39,934 nucleotides of DNA from assembly GCA_017443765.1 (NCBI GenBank), contig JAFSYB010000071.1, positions 1 through 39,934 of the forward strand, given 5' to 3'. The notes under the pieces were generated by a model. It saw only the letters and a program-made list of their open reading frames with translations. It did no database searches and was not told the origin of the DNA. Of the stretch, positions 1 through 8,702 are shown one piece after another. The stretch is from Muribaculaceae bacterium. GTDB lineage: Bacteria > Bacteroidota > Bacteroidia > Bacteroidales > Muribaculaceae. Numbering within the stretch: the first letter of the stretch is position 1; each line of letters starts with the position of its first letter. The translations under genes were made by a program, and so were the position numbers.

Positions 1-205
1 AGTGAGTGCAACGCCAAGCTTGCTTGGGCGATGCCGAGCGTGTGCAGATTCTACAACCAGTAGCGGGCTACGGTTCAAGTTGTTGAGGCAAAAGATGCCA
101 GCAAGCAACCCAAGACGTCCAAAACCATTCATCTCATTTTTGCAATTTATAGAACCCACCCGCATTTCTACGACGAATAAAAGCAACTGATTGAAATCTA
201 TTTAT
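1..205. other. left edge, no confident gene
   Basis: No convincing coding region lies here. On the minus strand an ATG at 130-132 opens a frame that stays open to the window edge (44 codons seen, starting MNGFGRLGLLAG), so it could be the start of a gene, but nothing in it matches a family I know. A plus-strand frame at 2-190 is similarly featureless. The stretch has the look of a repeated intergenic sequence or a gene remnant, which cannot be tested inside one window. Confidence 0.3.
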
Positions 206-213
206 TAACTTTG
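206..213 (+). promoter_or_regulatory. -7 promoter box TAACTTTG before the symporter gene
   Basis: TAACTTTG matches the Bacteroidota -7 consensus TAnnTTTG. Only four bases (CGGC) separate it from the ATG at 218, so transcription from this box would give an essentially leaderless mRNA. No TTTG -33 box is visible at the usual 19-21 base spacing. Confidence 0.6.
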
Positions 214-217
214 CGGC

Positions 218-1387
218 ATGAAACGTATTCGATTCGGGCTTTTGCCCCGCGTGATTGTTGCGATTGCGCTGGGCATTGTGTTGGGTAATGTGCTGCCCGG
301 CTGGGCGGTGCGGTGCTTTGTGACGTTCAACAGCGTGTTTGGCAACTTCCTGTCGTTCTTGATACCTCTCATCATTGTAGGGCTGGTGACGCCGGCCATC
401 GCGTTCATGGGCAAGGGAGCGGGCCGGCTGCTGCTTGTCACGGTGCTGATTGCCTACGGCGACACGGTGCTTTCGGGACTGTTCTCCTACCTCACGAGCA
501 CAGCGGTGTTTCCGTCGCTCATCTCGGCGGGTGCGTCGCGGCAGATTGCCCAGGCCGAGGAGCTGCAACCGTTTTTCACCGTCACCATTCCGCCGCTGAT
601 GGACGTGATGAGCGCCCTGGTGCTGGCGTTCACGCTGGGACTGGGGATGTCGTTTTTCGACTCGTCCTCGCTCAAGCACGGTTTCAGCGAGTTCAAGGAT
701 ATCATTGCCAAGGCCATCGAGGTGGCGCTGATTCCCATTCTGCCCCTCTATATCATGGGCATTTTCATGAACATGGCCTTCACCGGCCAGGCGTGGCACA
801 TCGTGAACGTGTTCATCAGCATCATCGGCGTGATATTCGCCATGCACATCGTGCTGCTGTTGTTGCAGTACTGCGCAGCGGGTGCGATAGCTCGCCGGCA
901 CCCGCTCAAGGCGCTGTCGACGATGCTGCCGGCCTACTTCACGGCCTTGGGCACGTCGTCGAGCGCGGCCACCATCCCGGTGACGCTGGCGCAGACACGC
1001 AAGAACGGTGTCGACGAGGGCGTGGCGGGCTTTGTGGTGCCGCTGTGCGCCACCATCCACCTGTCGGGGAGCACGATGAAAATCACGGCTTGCGCCGTGG
1101 CTCTGCTGCTCATGCAGGGAGTGGCCATCGACTTCGGCACGTTTGTGGGCTTTATCTTGATGCTGGGCGTGATGATGGTGGCTGCGCCCGGAGTGCCGGG
1201 TGGGGCCATTATGGCGGCGCTGGGCGTGCTCCAGGGCATTCTGGGCTTTGACGCCAGCCAGCAGGCGCTGATGATCGCGCTCTACATCACGATGGACAGC
1301 TTTGGCACGGCGTGCAATGTGACGGGCGATGGTGCTATTGCCCTTATTGTGAACCGCCTCCACGCTGGCGCACAGCCTCAAAAATGA
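218..1387 (+). CDS. dicarboxylate/amino acid:cation symporter (DAACS/SLC1 family)
   Basis: A 389-residue polytopic membrane protein of the glutamate/dicarboxylate:cation symporter family, which couples uptake of acidic amino acids, Ser/Thr or C4-dicarboxylates to Na+ or H+ at the inner membrane. Family landmarks are in order: a first re-entrant hairpin with SSSAATIPVT (about residue 247), HLSGSTMKIT in the TM7 region where the family has its NMDGT-like unwound stretch, VPGGAI in the second hairpin, and TACNVTGDGAIALIVN in TM8, which carries the substrate-binding Asp and Asn. Length is slightly short of the usual 400-430 residues but no segment appears missing. The start is fixed by the adjacent -7 box. 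The 3' end overlaps the convergent methyltransferase gene by 44 bases. Substrate cannot be assigned from sequence. Confidence 0.9.
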   Translation: MKRIRFGLLPRVIVAIALGIVLGNVLPGWAVRCFVTFNSVFGNFLSFLIPLIIVGLVTPAIAFMGKGAGRLLLVTVLIAYGDTVLSGLFSYLTSTAVFPSLISAGASRQIAQAEELQPFFTVTIPPLMDVMSALVLAFTLGLGMSFFDSSSLKHGFSEFKDIIAKAIEVALIPILPLYIMGIFMNMAFTGQAWHIVNVFISIIGVIFAMHIVLLLLQYCAAGAIARRHPLKALSTMLPAYFTALGTSSSAATIPVTLAQTRKNGVDEGVAGFVVPLCATIHLSGSTMKITACAVALLLMQGVAIDFGTFVGFILMLGVMMVAAPGVPGGAIMAALGVLQGILGFDASQQALMIALYITMDSFGTACNVTGDGAIALIVNRLHAGAQPQK

Positions 1388-2153
1388 GAATGGCCGCGCT
1401 GGCCGACACATTGAGCGAGTCGAGCGCCCCGAGCATGGGGATACGAATGTGTGCGTCGGCAGCCTGTCGCCATTGCCGGGTGAGCCCGGTGCTCTTGGCA
1501 CCCATCACGATGGCCGTGCCACCACGCATATCGGTGTTATAATAAAGGTGTGAATCCTGCAGCTGCGCAGTGAGGATGGTTATGCCGTTCCTCTTGAGGA
1601 AGTCGATGCCCTGGGCCGAGGAGCAGGCCACGCAGGGCACCGTGAAGGCGGCACCGATGGAACTGCGAATCAAATTGGGATTATAGAGGTCGGTGAGCGG
1701 GTCGCAAACAACGACGGCGTCCACACCGGCGGCATCGGCAGTGCGCAGCACGGCACCCAGGTTGCCAGGCTTCTCCACCCGCTCGAGCACCACAATGAGC
1801 GGATTGACGGGCAAACGCAGGTCATCGAGCGTGAGTGTGCGGGCCTGGGCCACAGCCACCACCCCCTCGGTGCTGTCGCGGCAGGCGATTTTGGCGTACA
1901 CCTCGCGGCTCACCGGCACAACAGGCAGTCCCGCAGGAGGCGCGCACAAATCGGGGCAGAAATAAACCTCCTCGATTTCATAGCCCGCCGCAAGGCAGCG
2001 CCCAAGCTCGCGCTGCCCCTCGACGACGAAAAGCCCCTGCCGCCGGCGCTCGGCCGATTTTTGCTGCAACAGCACCACACGCTTCACCTGCGTGTTCTGC
2101 AAACTGGTTATGAGGTTCTCGGTTTTCACGTTGGGCTGTTGGCGCTGGTTCAT
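1344..2153 (-). CDS. TrmH/SpoU-family RNA 2'-O-methyltransferase
   Basis: A 269-residue SPOUT-class RNA methyltransferase that transfers a methyl group from S-adenosylmethionine to a ribose 2'-OH of rRNA or tRNA. The N-terminal substrate-binding part (residues 1-100) has the family pattern 'FVVEGQREL'. The knotted catalytic domain carries all three TrmH motifs: motif 1 EKPGNLGAVLRTADAAG (about 117-133, with the conserved Asn and Arg), motif 2 IVMGAKSTGL (about 205-214) and motif 3 IPMLGALDSLNVSASAA (about 228-244). The protein resembles RlmB/TsnR-like members; the exact target nucleotide is not predictable. It is convergent with the symporter gene and lies downstream of, and in the same direction as, the AraC-type regulator gene. 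Confidence 0.9.
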   Translation of the reverse strand: MNQRQQPNVKTENLITSLQNTQVKRVVLLQQKSAERRRQGLFVVEGQRELGRCLAAGYEIEEVYFCPDLCAPPAGLPVVPVSREVYAKIACRDSTEGVVAVAQARTLTLDDLRLPVNPLIVVLERVEKPGNLGAVLRTADAAGVDAVVVCDPLTDLYNPNLIRSSIGAAFTVPCVACSSAQGIDFLKRNGITILTAQLQDSHLYYNTDMRGGTAIVMGAKSTGLTRQWRQAADAHIRIPMLGALDSLNVSASAAILIFEAVRQRGGGSQ

Positions 2154-2200
2154 AATTGGGTGGGGGCTAAGGCTTGGGGGGGTAGCACATGATGTGGGTA

Positions 2201-2227
2201 CTATCGAGTACTATCGAGTGCTATCGG
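2201..2227. repeat. 10-bp tandem repeat, about 2.7 copies
   Basis: CTATCGAGTA, CTATCGAGTG and CTATCGG follow each other without spacers in the 94-base gap upstream of the methyltransferase gene. The period is close to one turn of the DNA helix, so the copies would face the same side. Confidence 0.7.
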
Positions 2228-2247
2228 TGTTCTTGCTTCTTGGTTCT

Positions 2248-3516
2248 TTATCTCTTGAAGTCCTTGGGTGTGCAGCCATTGATTAGCTTGAAATTGCGGT
2301 AGAACGATGCCAGCGACTGGTAGCCGCTTTTGTCGGCCACCACAGCAACGGGCATCTCCGGGTGCTTGCGCATCAGTTCCACAGCGTATTCCACCCGCAG
2401 GCGGTTCACCAGCTCACTGAACGTGCAGCCCATCTCGGCGTGAATGGCCTGCTGGATGTAGTTGCGGTTGGAGTGCACCAAATCCACAAGGTCGGCAATG
2501 CGCAGGTCGTGCTTTAGAAAGAGCTTCTCGTCCTTGAGGAAACGCATAATATCATCATACAGGTTGGCCAGCTTACCCGGTTCGTTGTCGGCGTCATTCT
2601 GGTCGGGATTGGCTGGGTTGTCCTCACTTGCGTTGCGCGCCGTTGCCGGCTCACCGCCATCCTCCGCCACATCGGTGTATTGGCCATTTTCGGTGTGTTC
2701 ACGCACCAAGTCGGCTGTTTCCAGGTCAATGTCATCATCGCCAACGTTGCCCACCATGGGATAATCCTGCTTCATGCTCACGTATGCCACGGCAAAAAGC
2801 AAGGCCGAGAACACAATGCTGGGCACCGCCAGCAGCCAGGTGTTTCCATTGTCGAAAAAACTGCGTCCCACCAGGTTGGCAACAAACGAGGCCAGCGAGG
2901 TGGCAAACACCACGACCATCAAGTTGTTCAGCGTGCCCAAAGTGCGCCCCTCGGTATCGGCATAGTTATCGCGCACATAATCGTCGTGCTCACGCATCAT
3001 CCTGCGCCCCGCCCAAACAATCGGTATAATCTGAATGGCAAAGAGCACTTTCACAAGAATGTGCAGCACACGCTGAACCAATGCGAGGCCGCTAAAGCCC
3101 GTCCATTGTCCGCCAAAGATATAGCAGGCTATGAATTGGTCGGCTCGGGCAGTGCCCATGGCCGCATAGACCCCGGCAATAGCCATCGGCAGCACAACGG
3201 CCGGGGCCAGCAACACTGCTGCCCGAGGTATGCGCCGCTGCAACAACGAGCCCACCGCCTGCTTGCTCAAATAGAGGAAAAACAGCGGGAACACCAACAG
3301 GTTGCACAGGCAATAAACCACGTCGATGACCGGCATCGCTGTGGTCACATGATTGAAATAGAGATAATGGCAGCCATAGAGCGTGGTGGCTGTGAACAAA
3401 AACACCACCAGCCACCGCAAGGGCAACGTGCGCTGCTCAAGCCACTTGAGCAAGGCGAACATGGTGCACACACCGCACACCATCATGGGCATTGACATCA
3501 GCAATTGCGCAATCAT
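2248..3516 (-). CDS. membrane-bound AraC-family transcriptional regulator
   Basis: A 422-residue protein with about seven hydrophobic segments in residues 1-245, a charged acidic linker (about 250-320, rich in Asp, Glu and Asn), and a C-terminal AraC/XylS DNA-binding domain (about 330-422). The two helix-turn-helix units are recognisable: RIADLVDLVHSNRNYIQQA for the first and VVADKSGYQSLASFYRNFK for the second, followed by the usual NGCTPKDFKR ending. Such multi-pass AraC proteins are common in Bacteroidota and are thought to sense a membrane or envelope signal; the ligand is unknown. The gene is divergent from the inositol-phosphatase gene across a 70-base intergenic region. The start ATG is only four bases from a TAATTTTG box; internal Met residues at 7, 9, 11 and 12 are alternatives. 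Confidence 0.85.
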   Translation of the reverse strand: MIAQLLMSMPMMVCGVCTMFALLKWLEQRTLPLRWLVVFLFTATTLYGCHYLYFNHVTTAMPVIDVVYCLCNLLVFPLFFLYLSKQAVGSLLQRRIPRAAVLLAPAVVLPMAIAGVYAAMGTARADQFIACYIFGGQWTGFSGLALVQRVLHILVKVLFAIQIIPIVWAGRRMMREHDDYVRDNYADTEGRTLGTLNNLMVVVFATSLASFVANLVGRSFFDNGNTWLLAVPSIVFSALLFAVAYVSMKQDYPMVGNVGDDDIDLETADLVREHTENGQYTDVAEDGGEPATARNASEDNPANPDQNDADNEPGKLANLYDDIMRFLKDEKLFLKHDLRIADLVDLVHSNRNYIQQAIHAEMGCTFSELVNRLRVEYAVELMRKHPEMPVAVVADKSGYQSLASFYRNFKLINGCTPKDFKR

Positions 3517-3520
3517 GGCG

Positions 3521-3528
3521 CAAAATTA
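3521..3528 (-). promoter_or_regulatory. -7 promoter box TAATTTTG of the AraC-type gene
   Basis: Read on the minus strand the sequence is TAATTTTG followed by CGCC and then the ATG, again a spacing of four bases that predicts a leaderless transcript. No -33 TTTG is visible upstream at the normal distance. Confidence 0.6.
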
Positions 3529-3560
3529 CAAAATAGTTTTCAGATGTGCCGTTTTTTTCT

Positions 3561-3568
3561 TAATTTTG
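3561..3568 (+). promoter_or_regulatory. -7 promoter box TAATTTTG of the inositol-phosphatase gene
   Basis: TAATTTTG lies 18 bases before the ATG at 3587, giving a short leader. The opposite-strand box of the AraC-type gene is only 32 bases away, so the two divergent promoters nearly abut and could interfere with each other. Confidence 0.6.
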
Positions 3569-3586
3569 CACAACAAAACTCGCACT

Positions 3587-4381
3587 ATGAAAGAAACAGC
3601 ATCACTGAGCAAGATGATGGAGCACGCCATGGCAGTGGCCAGGCGTGCCGGAGCGTATCAACTGCAACACTGGCGCAAGCACGACTTCGCGGTGGAGGAG
3701 AAAGGTCGCGCCGCCGACATCGTGACCCAGGTGGACAAGGCCTGCGAGGCCATGATCATTGCCGAGGCGCTGAGCCTGGGCGAGGTGGGCGTGCTGTCGG
3801 AGGAAAGCGGCCACTGCCACGCCGAGGCACCGTGGCAGTGGGTGGTGGACCCGCTCGACGGCACCACCAACTACAACGCCGGGCTGCCGCTGTTCAACGT
3901 GTCGATAGGCATTCGCCACCAGGGCAAAACCGTGGGCGGCGTGGTTTACGCGCCGGCACTGGGCGAGCTGTTCACAGCCGTCCGCGGCGGCGGGGCGCTG
4001 TTCGGCCAAGGACGCGCCATCCAGCCCAGCCCGGCCAGCGACCTGGCTCACGCCGTGCTGGCCACCGGATTCCCCTACGACAAGGATGTGAACCCCGACA
4101 ACAACGTGGCCGAGCTGTCGCGTGTGCTGCCTCGCGTGCGCGGCATCCGTCGGCTGGGCAGCGCGGCACTCGACATCTGCTATGTGGCGGCAGGCTTCCT
4201 CGACGGTTACTGGGAAATGAACCTGCATGAGTGGGACGTGTGCGCCGCCGCGCTCATCGCCACCGAGGCCGGCGCGGTGGTGAGCCGCTACCGTCCCGAC
4301 CGGGGCATCGCCCTCATGGCCGCCACGCCAGCCATCGCACCCACACTGCTCGCACTGCTCCGGCATGGCGAAAGCGAATAA
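3587..4381 (+). CDS. inositol monophosphatase family protein
   Basis: A 264-residue Mg2+-dependent phosphatase of the inositol monophosphatase (SuhB/CysQ/FBPase) superfamily, expected to be cytosolic and to hydrolyse inositol-1-phosphate or a related sugar or nucleotide phosphate. The metal-binding signatures are complete: VLSEESG (Glu72/Glu73), VVDPLDGTTNY (Asp88, Asp91, the family signature) and EWDVCAAALIATEAGA near the C-terminus, with GSAALDICYVAAG before it. The open frame extends upstream to 3383 through non-coding sequence; the ATG at 3587 is chosen because it gives the family N-terminus and follows a -7 box. It is a single-gene unit between divergent and downstream promoters. Confidence 0.88.
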   Translation: MKETASLSKMMEHAMAVARRAGAYQLQHWRKHDFAVEEKGRAADIVTQVDKACEAMIIAEALSLGEVGVLSEESGHCHAEAPWQWVVDPLDGTTNYNAGLPLFNVSIGIRHQGKTVGGVVYAPALGELFTAVRGGGALFGQGRAIQPSPASDLAHAVLATGFPYDKDVNPDNNVAELSRVLPRVRGIRRLGSAALDICYVAAGFLDGYWEMNLHEWDVCAAALIATEAGAVVSRYRPDRGIALMAATPAIAPTLLALLRHGESE

Positions 4382-4396
4382 TTCAGCACCATGTGC

Positions 4397-4427
4397 TTGG
4401 CGCATTGCGCATTTTTTTGTAAATTTG
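4397..4427 (+). promoter_or_regulatory. promoter of the sdh operon
   Basis: CTTG ending at 4399 and TAAATTTG at 4420-4427 are separated by 20 bases, matching the Bacteroidota -33/-7 arrangement TTTG-N19-21-TAnnTTTG with one mismatch in the -33 box. The predicted 5' leader is about 90 bases. Confidence 0.65.
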
Positions 4428-4437
4428 CAGATTGTTT

Positions 4438-4455
4438 TTGCCAATGTAATGGCAA
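4438..4455 (+). promoter_or_regulatory. leader hairpin upstream of sdhC
   Basis: TTGCCA and TGGCAA form a perfect 6-bp stem with loop ATGTAA close to the predicted 5' end of the sdh mRNA. It could stabilise the transcript end or be chance; no known riboswitch is recognised. Confidence 0.35.
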
Positions 4456-4519
4456 GGCGTTCACTTTCATGTATTTAACAAACAATCAATTAATAACTTA
4501 AAAACCTTTCTGAACTACT

Positions 4520-5185
4520 ATGTGGTTAACTAATTCTTCGGTAGGACGAAAAGTGGTGATGAGTGTCACCGGGCTTTTCTTAATCCTATTTCTGACGTTC
4601 CATGCGTTGATGAATGCGGTGGCCCTGATTTCACTCGAAGCCTACGAGGCGGTGTGCGAGTTTCTGGGAGCCAACTGGTATGCGCTGGTGGGCACTGCGG
4701 TGCTTGCGGGCGGCATGGTGCTGCACATCATCTACGCCTTTTGGCTCACCCTTCAGAACCGCAAGGCCCGGGGTGGGAATGCTTATGAAGTGAGTGCCAA
4801 GCCCGCCTCGGTGGAATGGGCCTCGCAAAACATGCTCGTGCTGGGTATCATCGTGCTGTGCTTCATCGTGCTGCACCTGGCCCACTTCTGGGCCAAGATG
4901 CAGTTGCCCGAAATCATGGGCGACGACCCCGCCGCCGGTGAGGTGGCCTTGAGAATGACATTCAGCAAAATCTGGGTGCTGCCCGTGTATTTGATTTGTT
5001 TCGTGGCCATCTGGTTCCACATCACCCACGGGTTCTGGAGCGCCCTGCAATCGTTGGGCACCACCAACGACCGCTGGATTGAGCGTTTCAAATGCATCGG
5101 CTGGTGGTGGGCCACCATTGTGATGGGGCTGTTCGCCATCGAGGCCATCTATTTCGCCTATTTTTTTGATGCCTTCAGTTTCTGA
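4520..5185 (+). CDS. sdhC: succinate dehydrogenase/fumarate reductase cytochrome b subunit
   Basis: A 221-residue membrane subunit of the complex that oxidises succinate or, in anaerobic Bacteroidales, reduces fumarate with menaquinol. It has five hydrophobic helices as in the single-subunit, di-haem (B. subtilis/Wolinella-like) class. Candidate haem-ligand histidines lie in LTFHALMN, MVLHIIYAFW, VLHLAHFW and WFHITHGFWS. The protein starts MWLTNSSVGRK, as is typical of Bacteroidota homologues. It is first in the operon, 40 bases before the flavoprotein gene. The name frdC would be equally valid because sequence alone does not decide the physiological direction; fumarate respiration is the usual role in this group. 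Confidence 0.9.
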   Translation: MWLTNSSVGRKVVMSVTGLFLILFLTFHALMNAVALISLEAYEAVCEFLGANWYALVGTAVLAGGMVLHIIYAFWLTLQNRKARGGNAYEVSAKPASVEWASQNMLVLGIIVLCFIVLHLAHFWAKMQLPEIMGDDPAAGEVALRMTFSKIWVLPVYLICFVAIWFHITHGFWSALQSLGTTNDRWIERFKCIGWWWATIVMGLFAIEAIYFAYFFDAFSF

Positions 5186-5225
5186 TGGCCTTCGGAGTTA
5201 TTAACGCTTAACACTTTGAATTGAA

Positions 5226-7232
<2,007 letters not shown>

Positions 7233-7356
7233 GTAATGAGTAAGGAGTAATGAGTACTGAGTAATGAGTCATGAGTGACGAGTAATGAGTGTGACGAGTA
7301 ATGTGTGTGACGAGTAATGTGTAACGTGTAATGTGTGACGTGTAATGAGTGACGAG
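7233..7356. repeat. degenerate TAATGAGT repeat array, left flank of insertion
   Basis: About a dozen short units of the type TAATGAGT, TGACGAG and TAATGTGTGACG follow directly after the sdhA stop codon. The last unit (ATGAGTGACGAG) supplies the start codon and first residues MSDE of the four-helix-bundle frame. The array is unlike the surrounding G+C-rich coding DNA. Confidence 0.8.
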
Positions 7357-7760
7357 AACCATTTTAGCGGAGAGAACAGAATCAAGACCCACAAGGACTT
7401 GATTGTATGGCAAAAGAGCATCGCTCTCGTAAAAGGCATATATTTGACCACACAGCTATTTCCGCAATATGAACTTTACGGAATCACATCGCAGATGAGA
7501 AGAGCAGCTGTTTCAGTTCCGTCGAATATCGCAGAGGGTGCTGCACGAAACTCCGTAAAAGATTCACACGTTTTTTGTATTTGGCGTTAGGTTCATTGTC
7601 AGAACTGGAAACTCAGATCATCATTTCGAATGAAATAGGATTTTTGTCACAAGAAACTTCAATGGCGTTATCTGACGATTGCACTGAAATACGTCGAATG
7701 CTGTTGGCTCTGATTAAGAGAATCAAGCAGGATTCTGGCATCGCAACTCATAACTCATAA
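7345..7760 (+). pseudogene. four helix bundle protein (S23/IVP family), frameshifted
   Basis: Two overlapping frames together make one protein of the four-helix-bundle family encoded in 23S rRNA intervening sequences and as stand-alone genes in Bacteroidota; the Avd protein of diversity-generating retroelements has the same fold. The first frame gives HKDLIVWQKSIALVKGIY and MRRAAVSVPSNIAEGAAR, both diagnostic. It runs out of frame just after 'SVKD', and the next frame continues with LYLALGSLSELETQ, also diagnostic. One missing T at about 7562-7564 (GATTCACACG where GATTTCACACG would read DFTRF) explains the break; loss of a T from the run at 7571-7576 is an alternative. It lies between sdhA and sdhB and is flanked by repeat arrays, so it is probably an inserted element. 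A sequencing error cannot be excluded. Confidence 0.82.
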
Positions 7761-7790
7761 CTAATGACTCGTAGCTCGTAGCTAAAAATC
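7744..7790. repeat. degenerate repeat, right flank of insertion, inverted relative to left
   Basis: ACTCATAACTCATAACTAATGACTCGTAGCTCGTAG reads on the opposite strand as units of the form TATGAG, TACGAG and TCATTAG, resembling the left-flank TAATGAGT/TGACGAG units. The two flanks are therefore roughly inverted copies around the four-helix-bundle gene. Confidence 0.6.
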
Positions 7791-7797
7791 AAAACAA

Positions 7798-8553
7798 ATG
7801 GAAAATTCAATAAGTTTCAAGCTCAAGGTGTGGCGGCAGAAGGATGCCAAGTCGCAAGGGCAGTTCGTGACCTACGACGTGAACGACATCCCCACCGACA
7901 CCTCGTTCCTGGAGATGCTCGACATCCTCAACGAACAGCTGGTGGAGAAAGGCGAGGAGCCCATCCACTTCGACCACGACTGCCGCGAGGGCATCTGCGG
8001 CATGTGCTCGCTCTACATCAACGGCCACCCTCACGGCCCGGCCACCGGGGCCACCACGTGCCAGCTCTACATGCGCCGCTTCCATGACGGCGACACCATC
8101 ACCGTGGAGCCGTGGCGCTCGGCAGCCTTCCCCGTCATCAAGGACTTGATGGTGAACCGCAACGCCCTCGACCAGATTCAGCAGGCCGGCGGCTATGTGA
8201 GCTTCAACACCGGCGGTGCGCAGGATGCCAACGCCATCCCCATCTCGAAGGTTGCCGCCGACGAGGCCATGGACAGCGCGTCGTGTATCGGCTGCGGCGC
8301 CTGCGTGGCCGCCTGCAAGAACGGCTCGGCCATGCTCTTCGTCAGCGCCAAGGTGAGCCAGTTCGCACTGCTGCCACAAGGCAAGGCCGAAGCAAAGAAG
8401 CGCGTCAAAGCCATGCTCAGCAAGATGGACGAGCTGGGATTCGGCAACTGCACCAACACCGGTGCCTGCGCCGCCGAGTGCCCCAAGAACATCAAGCTCA
8501 GCAACATCGCGCGCCTGAACCGCGAGTTCATCTGCGCCAAGTGCGCCGACTGA
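7798..8553 (+). CDS. sdhB: succinate dehydrogenase/fumarate reductase iron-sulfur subunit
   Basis: A 251-residue electron-transfer subunit linking the flavoprotein to the membrane cytochrome. The ferredoxin-like N-terminal domain binds [2Fe-2S] through Cys62, Cys67, Cys70 and Cys88 ([10 protein letters not shown], then TTCQLYM). The helical C-terminal domain has [14 protein letters not shown] (Cys163, 166, 169, 173) and [15 protein letters not shown] (Cys218, 224, 228) for the [4Fe-4S] and [3Fe-4S] clusters, with CAKCAD at the end. All ligands are present, so the complex should be functional despite the insertion upstream. No clear promoter is visible in the insertion, so expression probably depends on read-through from sdhA. 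The gene is followed at once by a strong terminator. Confidence 0.94.
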   Translation: MENSISFKLKVWRQKDAKSQGQFVTYDVNDIPTDTSFLEMLDILNEQLVEKGEEPIHFDHDCREGICGMCSLYINGHPHGPATGATTCQLYMRRFHDGDTITVEPWRSAAFPVIKDLMVNRNALDQIQQAGGYVSFNTGGAQDANAIPISKVAADEAMDSASCIGCGACVAACKNGSAMLFVSAKVSQFALLPQGKAEAKKRVKAMLSKMDELGFGNCTNTGACAAECPKNIKLSNIARLNREFICAKCAD

Positions 8554-8596
8554 GCCCCACAAGCCTTTCACGGTCGCGGCAAGGCTCTTGCCACGA

Positions 8597-8634
8597 AAAA
8601 AGCGTTGAACGGATTTGGCCGTTTGACGCTTTTT
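8597..8634 (+). terminator. intrinsic terminator of the sdh operon
   Basis: Arms 8597-8612 (AAAAAGCGTTGAACGG) and 8619-8634 (CCGTTTGACGCTTTTT) pair over 16 positions with two G-T wobbles around a six-base loop, and the descending arm ends in a T run. The mirrored A run means it could act in both directions. Confidence 0.85.
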
Positions 8635-8645
8635 GTTTACTTTTG
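8614..8645 (+). promoter_or_regulatory. promoter of the GH13 gene, nested in the sdh terminator
   Basis: TTTG at 8614-8617, a 20-base spacer and TACTTTTG at 8638-8645 match the Bacteroidota promoter closely. The -33 box sits at the loop of the upstream terminator hairpin. Confidence 0.7.
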
Positions 8646-8702
8646 CGGTCTAATTGCGGAAATCTGCTCCCTAAAGAAAACGAAATCAAAAAACAATTCC
8701 TC

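Noticed and set aside
8112..8702. An upstream extension of the GH13 frame through sdhB, suggesting a fusion
   Set aside because: The extension is an out-of-frame reading of sdhB; a terminator, a promoter and a signal peptide start separate the genes.
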